NCBI GenBank assembly: GCA_029210865.1
Contig: JARGGE010000007.1
Span: forward strand, 1 to 23,121
Source of the DNA: Trueperaceae bacterium
GTDB taxonomy: Bacteria > Deinococcota > Deinococci > Deinococcales > Trueperaceae
Length of the DNA stretch: 23,121 bases
Direction of reading: 5' to 3'
The translations under genes and the position numbers were made by a program. The notes beneath the pieces were generated by a model, which made no database searches, was not told the origin of the DNA, and saw nothing but the letters and a program-made list of their open reading frames with translations. Below, piece by piece: positions 14,630 to 21,591 of the stretch. Each line of letters begins with the position of its first letter. Position 1 is the stretch's first letter.

Positions 14630-15910
14630 TCAACGCACCCCTTCCATCGCGAGCGCGCCGGCCTCCGCCGGCGCGACGGGTCGTGCCGGTGCGAGCACGA
14701 TCCACGCCACGTGCAGCGCCAAGGTCGTCGCGCCGACGACCTGGAGGGCCGCCCCCACCCGGACGAGGGCCGCCGAGGGCCAAACGAAGGACGCGGCCAG
14801 CGCGAGAGCGCCGCCGACCAGGCCCGCCAGCGTCCAGGGCTCGAGTGCCGGGCGCGTCAGGTCGCGCACCATCGGCACCGGTTCGCGCCCGACCTTGGGG
14901 GCGAAGCGGTGCTGCCACGCCAGGAACGAGGCGATCTTGACCAGCATGCCGGCGATCGCGAGCGCCACGAAACCGGTGAGGAGCGCCGCCACCGCGGCGT
15001 GCCAGCGGCCCGACGCCCCGAGGGCCAGCGCGACCGGCACGAAGGCCACGCCGGTGACGTACGTCGCGATCGGGGTCTCGACGCGACGCCTGACTCGACG
15101 GCGCAGGGTGCGGTGCACGTCGTCGAGGTAGGCGATCGCCGCCACCGCGAGCGCTAGGAACGCGACCGGAACGAGCGGCCACCGCGCGAAGGCGGCGAGC
15201 GCGAGGAGCGCCATGGCGGCGTGGACGGCCCACGTGGCCACGCGCACGCGCCCGTCGCCCACCCCGTGGGCGAGGACGAACATGCCGAGCAGCTTGTGGC
15301 CGGCACCGACCAGCGCGAGCCCGAAGGCGCCGGCGAAGCCGAGCCCCACGTGCAGCGGCGTCGCGAAGGCGAAGGCCGGCGCCAGTTCGGGGCGCACGCG
15401 CGCCAACGCCACGAGCGTGCCTAGCAGCGCGGTGGTCGTGAGGTAGGCCGCGGAGGCCACCACCGCGTGCCCGCTGGCCCCCATCCGGGCGCTCGCGAGG
15501 GCCGTGGCGAACACGTTGACCGTGAGGGCGATGAGGGCCACCAGCACGACCGTGCCGCCCACCGCCAGCCAGGGCACGTCGAAGCCGCGGGCGAAGCCGA
15601 CGACGATGGCCGAGACGCCCGCCGCGAACACCGCAAAGGTCGCGCCGCTGAGCGCGGAGGCGCGCAGCGGCGCGTTCACCAGCACCGGCACGAGTTGGTG
15701 GAGCGCCCCGACGAGGACCATCGCCGCGAACCCGAGCGTGATCAGGTGGACCGTGGCCAGCAGCCCCGGTGCGCCGACGTACCCGAGGGCCAGCGACGGG
15801 CGCCAGAGAAGCGTCGCCGCGGCCGTGACGAGCGCCCACGGGGCGACGACCAGGAACGGGGCCGGCACCGAGAAGGGGACGGCCGTGCCGGAGCGCCGCG
15901 GACCCGTCAT
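14630..15910 (-). CDS. NnrS-like / heme-copper-oxidase subunit I-like membrane protein
   Basis: A 426-residue protein with about 12 hydrophobic helices and few charged residues. H55 in ATVHLITLGFAAMVLVGALH (52-71) and HQLVPVL match the HLxTLGFxxMxxxGAxxQLxPV core of NnrS and related oxidase-subunit-I-like proteins. Other conserved-looking histidines are H187, H205 and H215 in helices rich in Gly/Leu. NnrS proteins are heme/copper membrane proteins made with denitrification genes, and they protect against NO. Assignment to NnrS itself versus a related DUF is uncertain. Its ATG overlaps the TGA of the DUF2249 gene (ATGA, 15907-15910), and DUF59 follows after 1 nt. Confidence 0.7.
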   Translation of the reverse strand: MTGPRRSGTAVPFSVPAPFLVVAPWALVTAAATLLWRPSLALGYVGAPGLLATVHLITLGFAAMVLVGALHQLVPVLVNAPLRASALSGATFAVFAAGVSAIVVGFARGFDVPWLAVGGTVVLVALIALTVNVFATALASARMGASGHAVVASAAYLTTTALLGTLVALARVRPELAPAFAFATPLHVGLGFAGAFGLALVGAGHKLLGMFVLAHGVGDGRVRVATWAVHAAMALLALAAFARWPLVPVAFLALAVAAIAYLDDVHRTLRRRVRRRVETPIATYVTGVAFVPVALALGASGRWHAAVAALLTGFVALAIAGMLVKIASFLAWQHRFAPKVGREPVPMVRDLTRPALEPWTLAGLVGGALALAASFVWPSAALVRVGAALQVVGATTLALHVAWIVLAPARPVAPAEAGALAMEGVR

Positions 15911-16125
15911 GGGGCGAGGGGCGTGCGGAGCGTCAGCCGCACGCTCCCGTCGTCGAGCGCCTCGATCTCGTACGTCACGCCGCGGGCGTCGAGGTGGGGC
16001 AGCAGGTACGCGGGGACGCGATCGTTGTGGACGACCAAGGTGGCGCCCGGCGCCAGGCGTTCGAGCGCCTCGAGGGTACGAACCATGGGGAGCGGCGGTT
16101 CGAGGCCGCGGTGGTCGAGGTCCAT
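15907..16125 (-). CDS. DUF2249 (TusA-like fold) protein
   Basis: A 72-residue protein: LDHRGLEPPLPMVRTLEALE, then LAPGATLVVHNDRVPAYLLPHLDARG and a short strand-rich tail, VRLTLRTPLAP. LDxRGLxPPxPMxxxLExLxxLxxGxxLxVxxDxxPxxLxxxL is the DUF2249 signature, a TusA-like two-layer fold. There is no cysteine at the TusA active position, so it is not a sulfur carrier of the normal kind. DUF2249 proteins are often near nitrite/NO reductase and hemerythrin genes. This is the first gene of the operon and its start codon lies 6 nt downstream of a TAGCGT -10 element, suggesting a leaderless mRNA. Confidence 0.85.
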   Translation of the reverse strand: MDLDHRGLEPPLPMVRTLEALERLAPGATLVVHNDRVPAYLLPHLDARGVTYEIEALDDGSVRLTLRTPLAP

Positions 16126-16131
16126 GGAGGG

Positions 16132-16137
16132 ACGCTA
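16132..16137 (-). promoter_or_regulatory. Leaderless -10 of the DUF2249-NnrS-like-DUF59 operon
   Basis: TAGCGT on the minus strand ends 6 nt before ATG 16125. No -35 is evident; the FNR-like box takes its place. Confidence 0.6.
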
Positions 16138-16160
16138 CGAGGCGGCGACGCATGGCGTCC

Positions 16161-16174
16161 TTGACCCAGGTCAT
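16161..16174. promoter_or_regulatory. FNR/DNR-like operator shared by divergent operons
   Basis: TTGAC-CCAG-GTCAT agrees with the FNR/DNR pattern TTGAY-N4-RTCAA except in the last base, with 12 bp of strict dyad symmetry (TGACC-CA-GGTCA). Its centre (16167.5) is 42.5 bp from ATG 16125 on the minus strand and 42.5 bp from GTG 16210 on the plus strand. If both mRNAs start at the start codon, this is the class II activator position on both sides. The adjacent regulator gene has a matching recognition helix. Confidence 0.65.
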
Positions 16175-16197
16175 GGTGCGGCACGGGGCCGAGCGGC

Positions 16198-16203
16198 GAA
16201 GCT
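16198..16203 (+). promoter_or_regulatory. Weak -10 of the DUF1858-cupin operon
   Basis: GAAGCT ends 6 nt before GTG 16210. It keeps only the A at position 2 and T at position 6 of TANNNT, as expected of an activator-dependent promoter. Confidence 0.4.
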
Positions 16204-16209
16204 GCTCCC

Positions 16210-16470
16210 GTGCCCCGCGCCGATCACCTACCGCACCCCATCCTCGACCGGCGGGTGTCCGATCTGTTGGCTGCCGCGCCCGGCGTGTTGGAACGGCTGG
16301 TCGAGGCGGGGTTCGCTCCGCTCGCCAACCCGGCCGCCCGCGCCGTGCTCGCCCCCACCGTCACGCTCCGGCAGGCGATCGCGCTGCGCGGGCTCGACGC
16401 GGCGCGGGCCGACGCGCTGCTGGCAGGCCTGACCCTCGTGTTCCGGGAAGATGCAGCATGCCGCGCCTGA
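16210..16470 (+). CDS. DUF1858 domain protein
   Basis: An 86-residue protein: HPILDRRVSDLLAAAPGVLERL, VEAGFAPLANPAARAVLAPTVTLRQAIALRGLD. This matches the DUF1858 outline (TVxELLxxYPELxxVLLxxGFxxLxNPxxRxTLAxxVTLxQAAxxxGLD), a small helical domain found with hybrid-cluster, hemerythrin-like and ScdA-type proteins. The DUF1858 CxxC seen in some members is missing; the only Cys is near the end (AACRA). The GTG start is leaderless by position, and its stop overlaps the next gene by 13 nt. It is the first gene of the plus operon opposite the DUF2249 operon. Confidence 0.75.
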   Translation: MPRADHLPHPILDRRVSDLLAAAPGVLERLVEAGFAPLANPAARAVLAPTVTLRQAIALRGLDAARADALLAGLTLVFREDAACRA

Positions 16471-16778
16471 ACGCGATCACGGGCACCGCCTTCTCGGACG
16501 CTGGTCCGCTTCCGCACGTGGTGCACGTCGGCCCCGGGCTGGCGAGCCTGGTGCTGTGCCTGCGCGCGGGTCAGCTGCTCGACGCGCCCGCCGAGGACAC
16601 CACCGAGACCGTGTTCGCGGTGCTGAGTGGCCGAGGCCGCGTGGTCGAGGGCGCACGCACCCACGAGGTCGTGGCTGGCGACGTCGTGCACGTGCTCCCC
16701 GGCTCCGGCAAGGGGTTGCGCGCGCTCGACGACCTGGTCGTGCTCGGCGTGCGCAGCCTCGCACGCCCCGCCGCGTGA
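16458..16778 (+). CDS. Small cupin protein without the usual metal histidines
   Basis: A 106-residue single-domain beta-barrel: PHVVHVGPGLASLVLCLRAG, then DTTETVFAVLSGRGRVVEG, HEVVAGDVVHVLPGSGKGL and DDLVVLGVR. The spacing matches the two cupin motifs, with the PGxxH-like turn at VVAGDVVHVLPG. But the HxHxxxE of motif 1 reads DAPAEDTTE, so metal binding of the classical type is unlikely. GGAAG lies about 8 nt before ATG 16458, which overlaps the DUF1858 gene by 13 nt. The role is unknown; its companions suggest redox or NO stress. Confidence 0.8.
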   Translation: MPRLNAITGTAFSDAGPLPHVVHVGPGLASLVLCLRAGQLLDAPAEDTTETVFAVLSGRGRVVEGARTHEVVAGDVVHVLPGSGKGLRALDDLVVLGVRSLARPAA

Positions 16779-16860
16779 GCGGCGATCCCCCCGCCGCGTC
16801 CGCGGCACCCACCCCCACCTCGGGCGCGCCGGCGCCCGCACGCCTTCGGAAGGAAGCCCC

Positions 16861-17421
16861 ATGACCACCATCGACGTCCGCTCCGTTCCCCCTCGCGATC
16901 GCCACCCGCGTCTGTTCGCGGCCTTCGACGCGCTCGCCCCCGGCGAAGGCTTCGAGCTCGTGAACGACCACGACCCCAAGCCGCTCTACTACCAACTGCG
17001 TGCCGAGCGTGGTGCCGCGCTCGACTGGAGCTACCTGGAGCAAGGCCCGGACGTCTGGCGCGTGCGCATCGGTCGCCAGGCGGTTGACGCGGCCGCGCCG
17101 GTCTTCGCCTTCCACGCCGACCTCGCCGCGTTGGTGGGGGAGGTGCCCGAGGCCACGATCGTCAGCCGCCTGCTCCACCACGACACGCACGTCAAGGTGA
17201 CGCTGTTCGGCTTCGCGCCGGGCCAGGAGCTCACCGAGCACACGAGCAGCAAGCCCGCGATCATGCAGGTGATCGAGGGCCACGGGACCTTCGGGTTCGG
17301 CGCGGAGGTCCACGAGTTCGGCCCCGGCAGCTGGGCGCACATGGCGCCGTCCGTGTCGCACACGGTCACGGCGCGGACGCGGCTGGTGTTCCTGTTGACG
17401 ATGCTCAAACAGGAGGGTTGA
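16861..17421 (+). CDS. DUF2249-cupin fusion protein
   Basis: 186 residues in two parts. Residues 1-73 are DUF2249 (TTIDVRSVPPRDRHPRLFAA, LAPGEGFELVNDHDPKPLYY with the hallmark VNDHDPKPL, WRVRIGR). Residues about 100-183 are a cupin: VKVTLFGFAPGQELTEHTSS, PAIMQVIEGHGTFGFG, FGPGSWAHMAPSVSH. H127, H160 and H167 could bind metal. Its DUF2249 part is more typical than that of the divergent operon's short copy, so two DUF2249 proteins serve this locus. GGAAGGAAG precedes ATG 16861. An 82-nt space separates it from the cupin gene, with no terminator seen, so it may share the operon. Two hairpins follow. Confidence 0.87.
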   Translation: MTTIDVRSVPPRDRHPRLFAAFDALAPGEGFELVNDHDPKPLYYQLRAERGAALDWSYLEQGPDVWRVRIGRQAVDAAAPVFAFHADLAALVGEVPEATIVSRLLHHDTHVKVTLFGFAPGQELTEHTSSKPAIMQVIEGHGTFGFGAEVHEFGPGSWAHMAPSVSHTVTARTRLVFLLTMLKQEG

Positions 17422-17438
17422 CCGGAGGCCGCCTCCGG
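17422..17438 (+). terminator. Hairpin directly after the DUF2249-cupin gene
   Basis: CCGGAGGC (17422-17429) and GCCTCCGG (17431-17438) are perfect complements with one base between, starting at the base after the TGA. Confidence 0.5.
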
Positions 17439-17453
17439 GTTCCACAACGAGTT

Positions 17454-17472
17454 CGGCGCCCCATGGGCGCCG
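17454..17472. terminator. Second hairpin in the gap
   Basis: CGGCGCCC (17454-17461) and GGGCGCCG (17465-17472) pair perfectly around CAT; CGCTTCCTCGTGCTT follows. It could stop transcripts from either side, including one from the promoter at 17498-17526. Confidence 0.5.
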
Positions 17473-17497
17473 CGCTTCCTCGTGCTTGATGCCTTCG

Positions 17498-17526
17498 AAC
17501 ATACCCCGGTATGCGCCATTCGTCAA
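17498..17526 (-). promoter_or_regulatory. Orphan promoter with overlapping palindrome, minus strand
   Basis: On the minus strand TTGACG (17526-17521), a 17-nt spacer and TATGTT (17503-17498) make the best vegetative-type promoter in the window. The palindrome CATACC-CC-GGTATG (17500-17513) overlaps its -10, as a repressor site would. No gene start follows within the next 70 nt on the minus strand; only two hairpins do. Confidence 0.45.
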
Positions 17527-17560
17527 GACGATGCGGCCGGGTCGCTCCGGAGCGCGCGGG

Positions 17561-17609
17561 AACGGCCGATTCGGACGCCCCAACGGCCGAAACCGGCGGG
17601 CGAACGGCC
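17561..17609. repeat. Three AACGGCC repeats at exact 21-nt spacing
   Basis: AACGGCC occurs at 17561, 17582 and 17603, two helical turns apart, just upstream of the orphan promoter. Could be an activator array or chance in GC-rich DNA. Confidence 0.4.
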
Positions 17610-17650
17610 CCGCGGCGGGCGCGAACCCCGGCACAGGGCCGCCCCCCCGA

Positions 17651-20600
17651 TCATCCCTTCCGCCACCGCCAGGCCCGCACCGCGAACGGCCCGAGGGCGT
17701 CCCCGGCCTCGATCGGCTCCTCGAGCACGCTCACCGGCCCCGCGTTCGTCCAGCCCGGCGCCGCCGTCCAGCGGACCGTCCCCCGCGCGCCGCGCGGCTC
17801 GAAGGTCCGCAGCACCCAGCCGTCGCCGTCGGCGGCGGGCTTGAACCCGGAGAGCGCCAGCGGTACGCCCTCGGCCACGAGCACCCGCGCGACGCCGGCG
17901 GGACGCGCGGTCGGCCGCGCGCGCAGCGGGGCGTGCAGGTCGTCGGCTTCCGCCAGCACGCCGGCTTCGATCGGGTCGCCGCCGTGCGCCAGCAGCGCGT
18001 ACGTGACCTCGTGGTGCCCCTCGTCGGCGCGTGCGTCGGGCCAGACCGGGCTCCGCAGCAGCGAGAGCGCCAGCACGTGCCCATGCACGTGGGCGCCGTA
18101 GCGGCCGTCGTTGAGCAGCGCGACGCCGCGGCCGGGCTCGCTCAGGTCGAGCCAGCGGTGCACGGGCGCCTCGAACATCGCGGCGTCCCAGGGGGTGTTG
18201 CGGTGGGTCGGGCGCGTCAGGACCCCGTGGGCGCACTCGAAGGTGGCGCGCTCGGCGCGCACCGCCACCGGCACGCGCGCCTGCAGCAGCCAGCGGCGCT
18301 CGTGCCAGTCGATCTCGGTGGCCACGTCGAGGCGCGCGGCGTCGGCCCACAGCCGGTAGGTCTGGACGATCCGGCTGTCGCGGAAGGTGCGGACCACACG
18401 CAGCGCGCCGCGCAGCGGGCCCGCCTCCACGACCTCGGCCGGGCCCTCGCCCGTCAACTCGACGCCGTCTGCGTCGTAGCCGGCCTCGACGTCCCAGGCG
18501 TCCCAGGCGCGCGGGTGATCGGGGAAGACCCACAGCCGGTGGCCGCCGTCCACCAGTAGGTCGGCACCGCGCTCGAGGTCGCGCAGGGCGATCAGCTCGC
18601 CATGGGCGTCGAAGCGCGCCTCGATGCGGCGGTTGGCGAGGCGCTCGGGCGTCGCCACCACGACGTCGTCCGTCGTCTCGAGCGTGCGGACGTCGCGCGC
18701 GAGGGGTGCGATCGGGGCGCGCCCGACCCAGGCGCGGCCGCCGGCCACGGCTTGGCCGACGTGGGCGTCCAACGGCAGCAGCGCGCGTGCCGGGCGCTCG
18801 GCGAGCGTCGGGTTGGCGAGCATCCAGCGGTGGGTACCGACGTCGCCCGTCGGGCTTCGCGCGAGGCGCTCGGCCGCGTCCGCCGCCACCGCTTCGGCCG
18901 CCGCCTGCACGTCGGCCAGCTCCGCCTCGGCCCACGTCGCCACCTCGCGCACCGATGATCCCGGCAGCACGTCGTGGAACTGGACCGTGAGCAGGCGCGT
19001 CCAGGCCTCGTCGAGGTCGGGGGCAGGCGCCCCCTCGAGGAACGCCGCCAGCCCCGCCAATGCCTCGGCCTCGACGAGCCGCGCCTCGGCGAGGCGGTGG
19101 CCGCGCTTGGTGCGCGCCTGCGAGGTCAGCGTGCCGCGGTGCAGCTCGAAGTACAGCTCCCCGCGCCAGGTGGGGAGCGGCCGCTCGGTGGCGGTGGCGG
19201 TCAGGCGCTCGACGAAGGCGTCGACGCGGCCCAAGACGAGCTCGGGCAGCGCCGGCAGCTCGGCCATCGCGGCGGCGGCGTCGAGCATGGCGCGCGTCGG
19301 CCCTCCGCCGCCGTCGCCGTAGCCGAACGAGAGCAGCGTCTCGGGGTGCGGCGCGCGCGGACGCCGGCGGCGCCAGGTCTCGAGGACGCTGGCGGGCCCA
19401 AGAACGGCGTTGTAGTTATCGGACGGGTTCTCGAACGTGTGGGCGACGACGCTCGAGCCGTCGAGCCCCTCCCAGCGGAACTGGTCGTAGGGGAGGCGGT
19501 TCGTGTCGTTCCAGTTGGTCTTGGTGGTCACGAAGGCGTCGATCCCGGCCGAGCGCAGCAGCTGCGGGAGGGCCGGGCTGAAGCCGAAGCAGTCGGGCAG
19601 CCAGCCGATCCGGGCGCGGACCCCCAGGTGCCGCTCGAACCAGCGTTGGCCGTGCAGGAGCTGGCGCGCCATCGACTCACCCGAGCTCATCGCGGTCTCG
19701 TGCTCCACCCAGGTGCCGCCCAGCACCTCCCAGCGCCCGTTGGCCACCCGCGCGCGCAGGCGCGCGAAGCCCTCCGGCTCGTCGGCGGCGTACCAGGCGT
19801 GGAGCGCCGCCGAGGACTGCCCGAAGGCCCACCCCTCGCGCTCGTCGAGCAGCCCCAGCACGGTGCCGAAGGTGCGGCGCACCTTGCGGCGCGTCTCGTC
19901 GACCGGCCACAACCAGGCCAGGTCGATGTGGGCGTGGCCAACCGCCGCCACCCGTCCGCGCGGCGGCAGCGCCGCCCGGGCCGCGTGCAGGAGGGCCCGC
20001 AGCCGCTCGTCCGCGGCCCGCGCGCGCGCGCGGGCGTCCTCGCCCAGCGGCGCCAGGGGGTCGCCGAAGTCGGCGGGTGGCGTCCAGCCACGTGCGAAGG
20101 CCCCTCGAGCCGCCAGCCGCGGCAGCAGCGCCTCGGTGGCGCTCGGCAGGTGCAGGCCGTGCAGCGCGGCGTCGGCGGCGTCGAGCAGGGCGTCGACCGC
20201 CTCGGCGTCGCGGCCCCCGGCCAGGAGCGCGTCCACCGCCTCGGCGACGACCGCCAGCCGGGTGGCGAGCGCCTCGACGTCACGGTCGAGCCGCAGCAGT
20301 CGGGTGACGCCGAAGCGCGGGTCGGGAACGGGCTCGCCGAAGGGGCGCCGCGCCACCGCCTCGAGCCGCAGCCCGAAGGCCAGTGCCGGCACCGCCAGTT
20401 CGCGGTGGTACGGGTCGAGGCCGAAGGCGTGCTTCCCGAACTTCGAGTGCACCAGCGCGAGCCCCTCGCCGCCGGCGTCGAGCTCCAGGCGCACGTCGGC
20501 GAGCGGCCAGTCGGCGGGGAAGGTCACGGTGTGGCGGTCGAAGGCGACGAGTCCGTCGCCGACGGTCCCGTCGCCGACCACGCCCTCCCGGGTGGGCCAG

Positions 20601-20764
20601 GGATCGCCCGCGGCGATCTCGACGGGCTCGCCGCCCAGCGGGGTGGCGCGCCAGTGACCGAGCGGCATCGCGTCGCGCACGCGCCAGGCGCGCAGGTCGC
20701 CCAGGCGCGCTCGCAGGTGCGCGAGGCGCTGCGCCGGGTTGCGGGGGTCGTGCGGGTCGGTCAC
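17651..20764 (-). CDS. Alpha-mannosidase, glycoside hydrolase family 38
   Basis: A 1037-residue GH38 enzyme. The catalytic domain begins with VAAVGHAHIDLAWLWPVDE (272-290): H279 and D281 are the first two zinc ligands. WLPDCFGFSPALPQLL holds D391, the nucleophile and zinc ligand. QFHDVLPGSS has H597, the fourth zinc ligand. In between are the WYAADEPE, GGTWVEHET and FENPSDNYNAV family segments. Before it is an N-terminal region (1-270) with WxVRDAMPLG; after it are beta domains. No signal peptide, so it is cytoplasmic, probably trimming mannosides or mannosylated compounds for uptake or recycling. The GTG start at 20764 overlaps the phosphatase stop by 4 nt (GTGA), which settles the start; the open frame extends upstream but is not coding. 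Confidence 0.92.
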   Translation of the reverse strand: MTDPHDPRNPAQRLAHLRARLGDLRAWRVRDAMPLGHWRATPLGGEPVEIAAGDPWPTREGVVGDGTVGDGLVAFDRHTVTFPADWPLADVRLELDAGGEGLALVHSKFGKHAFGLDPYHRELAVPALAFGLRLEAVARRPFGEPVPDPRFGVTRLLRLDRDVEALATRLAVVAEAVDALLAGGRDAEAVDALLDAADAALHGLHLPSATEALLPRLAARGAFARGWTPPADFGDPLAPLGEDARARARAADERLRALLHAARAALPPRGRVAAVGHAHIDLAWLWPVDETRRKVRRTFGTVLGLLDEREGWAFGQSSAALHAWYAADEPEGFARLRARVANGRWEVLGGTWVEHETAMSSGESMARQLLHGQRWFERHLGVRARIGWLPDCFGFSPALPQLLRSAGIDAFVTTKTNWNDTNRLPYDQFRWEGLDGSSVVAHTFENPSDNYNAVLGPASVLETWRRRRPRAPHPETLLSFGYGDGGGGPTRAMLDAAAAMAELPALPELVLGRVDAFVERLTATATERPLPTWRGELYFELHRGTLTSQARTKRGHRLAEARLVEAEALAGLAAFLEGAPAPDLDEAWTRLLTVQFHDVLPGSSVREVATWAEAELADVQAAAEAVAADAAERLARSPTGDVGTHRWMLANPTLAERPARALLPLDAHVGQAVAGGRAWVGRAPIAPLARDVRTLETTDDVVVATPERLANRRIEARFDAHGELIALRDLERGADLLVDGGHRLWVFPDHPRAWDAWDVEAGYDADGVELTGEGPAEVVEAGPLRGALRVVRTFRDSRIVQTYRLWADAARLDVATEIDWHERRWLLQARVPVAVRAERATFECAHGVLTRPTHRNTPWDAAMFEAPVHRWLDLSEPGRGVALLNDGRYGAHVHGHVLALSLLRSPVWPDARADEGHHEVTYALLAHGGDPIEAGVLAEADDLHAPLRARPTARPAGVARVLVAEGVPLALSGFKPAADGDGWVLRTFEPRGARGTVRWTAAPGWTNAGPVSVLEEPIEAGDALGPFAVRAWRWRKG

Positions 20765-21534
20765 GGTACGAGCGGCTCGCCAACAGGCGCGAGCTTGGTG
20801 CGCAGCCGCGCCAGCGTGGCGTCGTCGACGCCGGCGGCGCGCAGGTAGGCGACCGCGCCGCCGTGGCGGCGGTCGAGGTGCGCGAGCGCCGGCTCGAGCA
20901 GGTCCGCGGTGGCGCCGAGCAGGCGCTGGAACTGCTGCGGGTCGACGCCGCGGCGCACCGCGTCGGCGAGCAGGCGTTCGCGCACGGTGTCGATCCGGTC
21001 GTGGGTGAGCGCGAAGTCCTCGAGCACCGCTGCGCGCGGTACGCCCACCGCCTCGAGCACCAGCGCGGCGAGCAGCCCGGTGCGGTCCTTGCCCACCGTG
21101 CAGTGGAAGACCGCCGCGCCGGAGGCGTCGGCGAGCAGCCGCACGCCCTGGGCGAAGGCGTCGCCGGCGTGATCGAGCGCCGCGACGTAGAAGGCGGTGA
21201 TGTCGAAGGGGTCGACCGGTCGCCCGCCCCGCTCGTTCACCAGCCGCCACACCTCCACGTGGTGGACCACCACGTACGGGTGCCCCGCCAGCGCGTTCGG
21301 CTCCTGCGCCAGCTCGCTCGCCTCGCGCAGGTCGATGACCGTCGTCAAGCCGATGCGCGCGAGCGCGTCGAGGTCCTCCTGCACGAGCAGGAGCGGGGCG
21401 TCGGAGCGCCAGACGCGGCCGCGGGTGGTGGTGCCACCGCCGGCGAGCGGTAGGCCGCCCAGGTCGCGGGTGTTGGTCGTCCCCTGGAGCGGGAGGAAGC
21501 GGTCGGCGTGGCGGTCGAGGGCGAGCGGCGTCAC
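20761..21534 (-). CDS. Tyrosine-protein phosphatase (MptpB/LipA-like)
   Basis: A 257-residue protein with the CX5R loop FHCTVGKDRTG: C145, R151. Around it are the N-terminal TTNTRDLGGLPLAGG (19-33) and GRVWRSDAPLLL (39-50), a pattern of the bacterial tyrosine/phosphoinositide phosphatases related to MptpB and Listeria LipA. TVIDLREASEL (65-75) is the usual first-shell segment. K149 in CTVGKDR is the mark of phosphoinositide-capable members. The GTG start at 21534 follows a TAGCCT element by 6 nt, so the mRNA is probably leaderless. The GH38 gene overlaps its end, so both are made together, though a joint pathway is not obvious. Confidence 0.88.
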   Translation of the reverse strand: MTPLALDRHADRFLPLQGTTNTRDLGGLPLAGGGTTTRGRVWRSDAPLLLVQEDLDALARIGLTTVIDLREASELAQEPNALAGHPYVVVHHVEVWRLVNERGGRPVDPFDITAFYVAALDHAGDAFAQGVRLLADASGAAVFHCTVGKDRTGLLAALVLEAVGVPRAAVLEDFALTHDRIDTVRERLLADAVRRGVDPQQFQRLLGATADLLEPALAHLDRRHGGAVAYLRAAGVDDATLARLRTKLAPVGEPLVP

Positions 21535-21540
21535 GCCCCG

Positions 21541-21546
21541 AGGCTA
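21541..21546 (-). promoter_or_regulatory. Leaderless -10 of the phosphatase-mannosidase operon
   Basis: TAGCCT (minus strand) ends 6 nt before GTG 21534. Confidence 0.55.
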
Positions 21547-21579
21547 CCGCGCGCGGCGGCGCGAAGCGTCCGGCTCGCG

Positions 21580-21585
21580 TACGCT
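21580..21585 (+). promoter_or_regulatory. Leaderless -10 of the lycopene cyclase gene
   Basis: TACGCT ends 6 nt before GTG 21592. The whole divergent region is only 57 nt, so both -35 regions would overlap the partner promoter. Confidence 0.55.
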
Positions 21586-21591
21586 GCGTGC

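Noticed and set aside
17415..17485. Possible 19-codon ORF (MGRRTRCGTRRR...) on the minus strand after the orphan promoter
   Set aside because: Weak GAGGAAG in front, but very short, arginine-rich and overlapping hairpins; not supported as a gene.
17651..21250. 1199-codon version of the mannosidase
   Set aside because: The first 162 codons are antisense-like Arg/Gly-rich sequence inside the phosphatase gene; the GTG at 20764 overlapping the phosphatase stop is the natural start.
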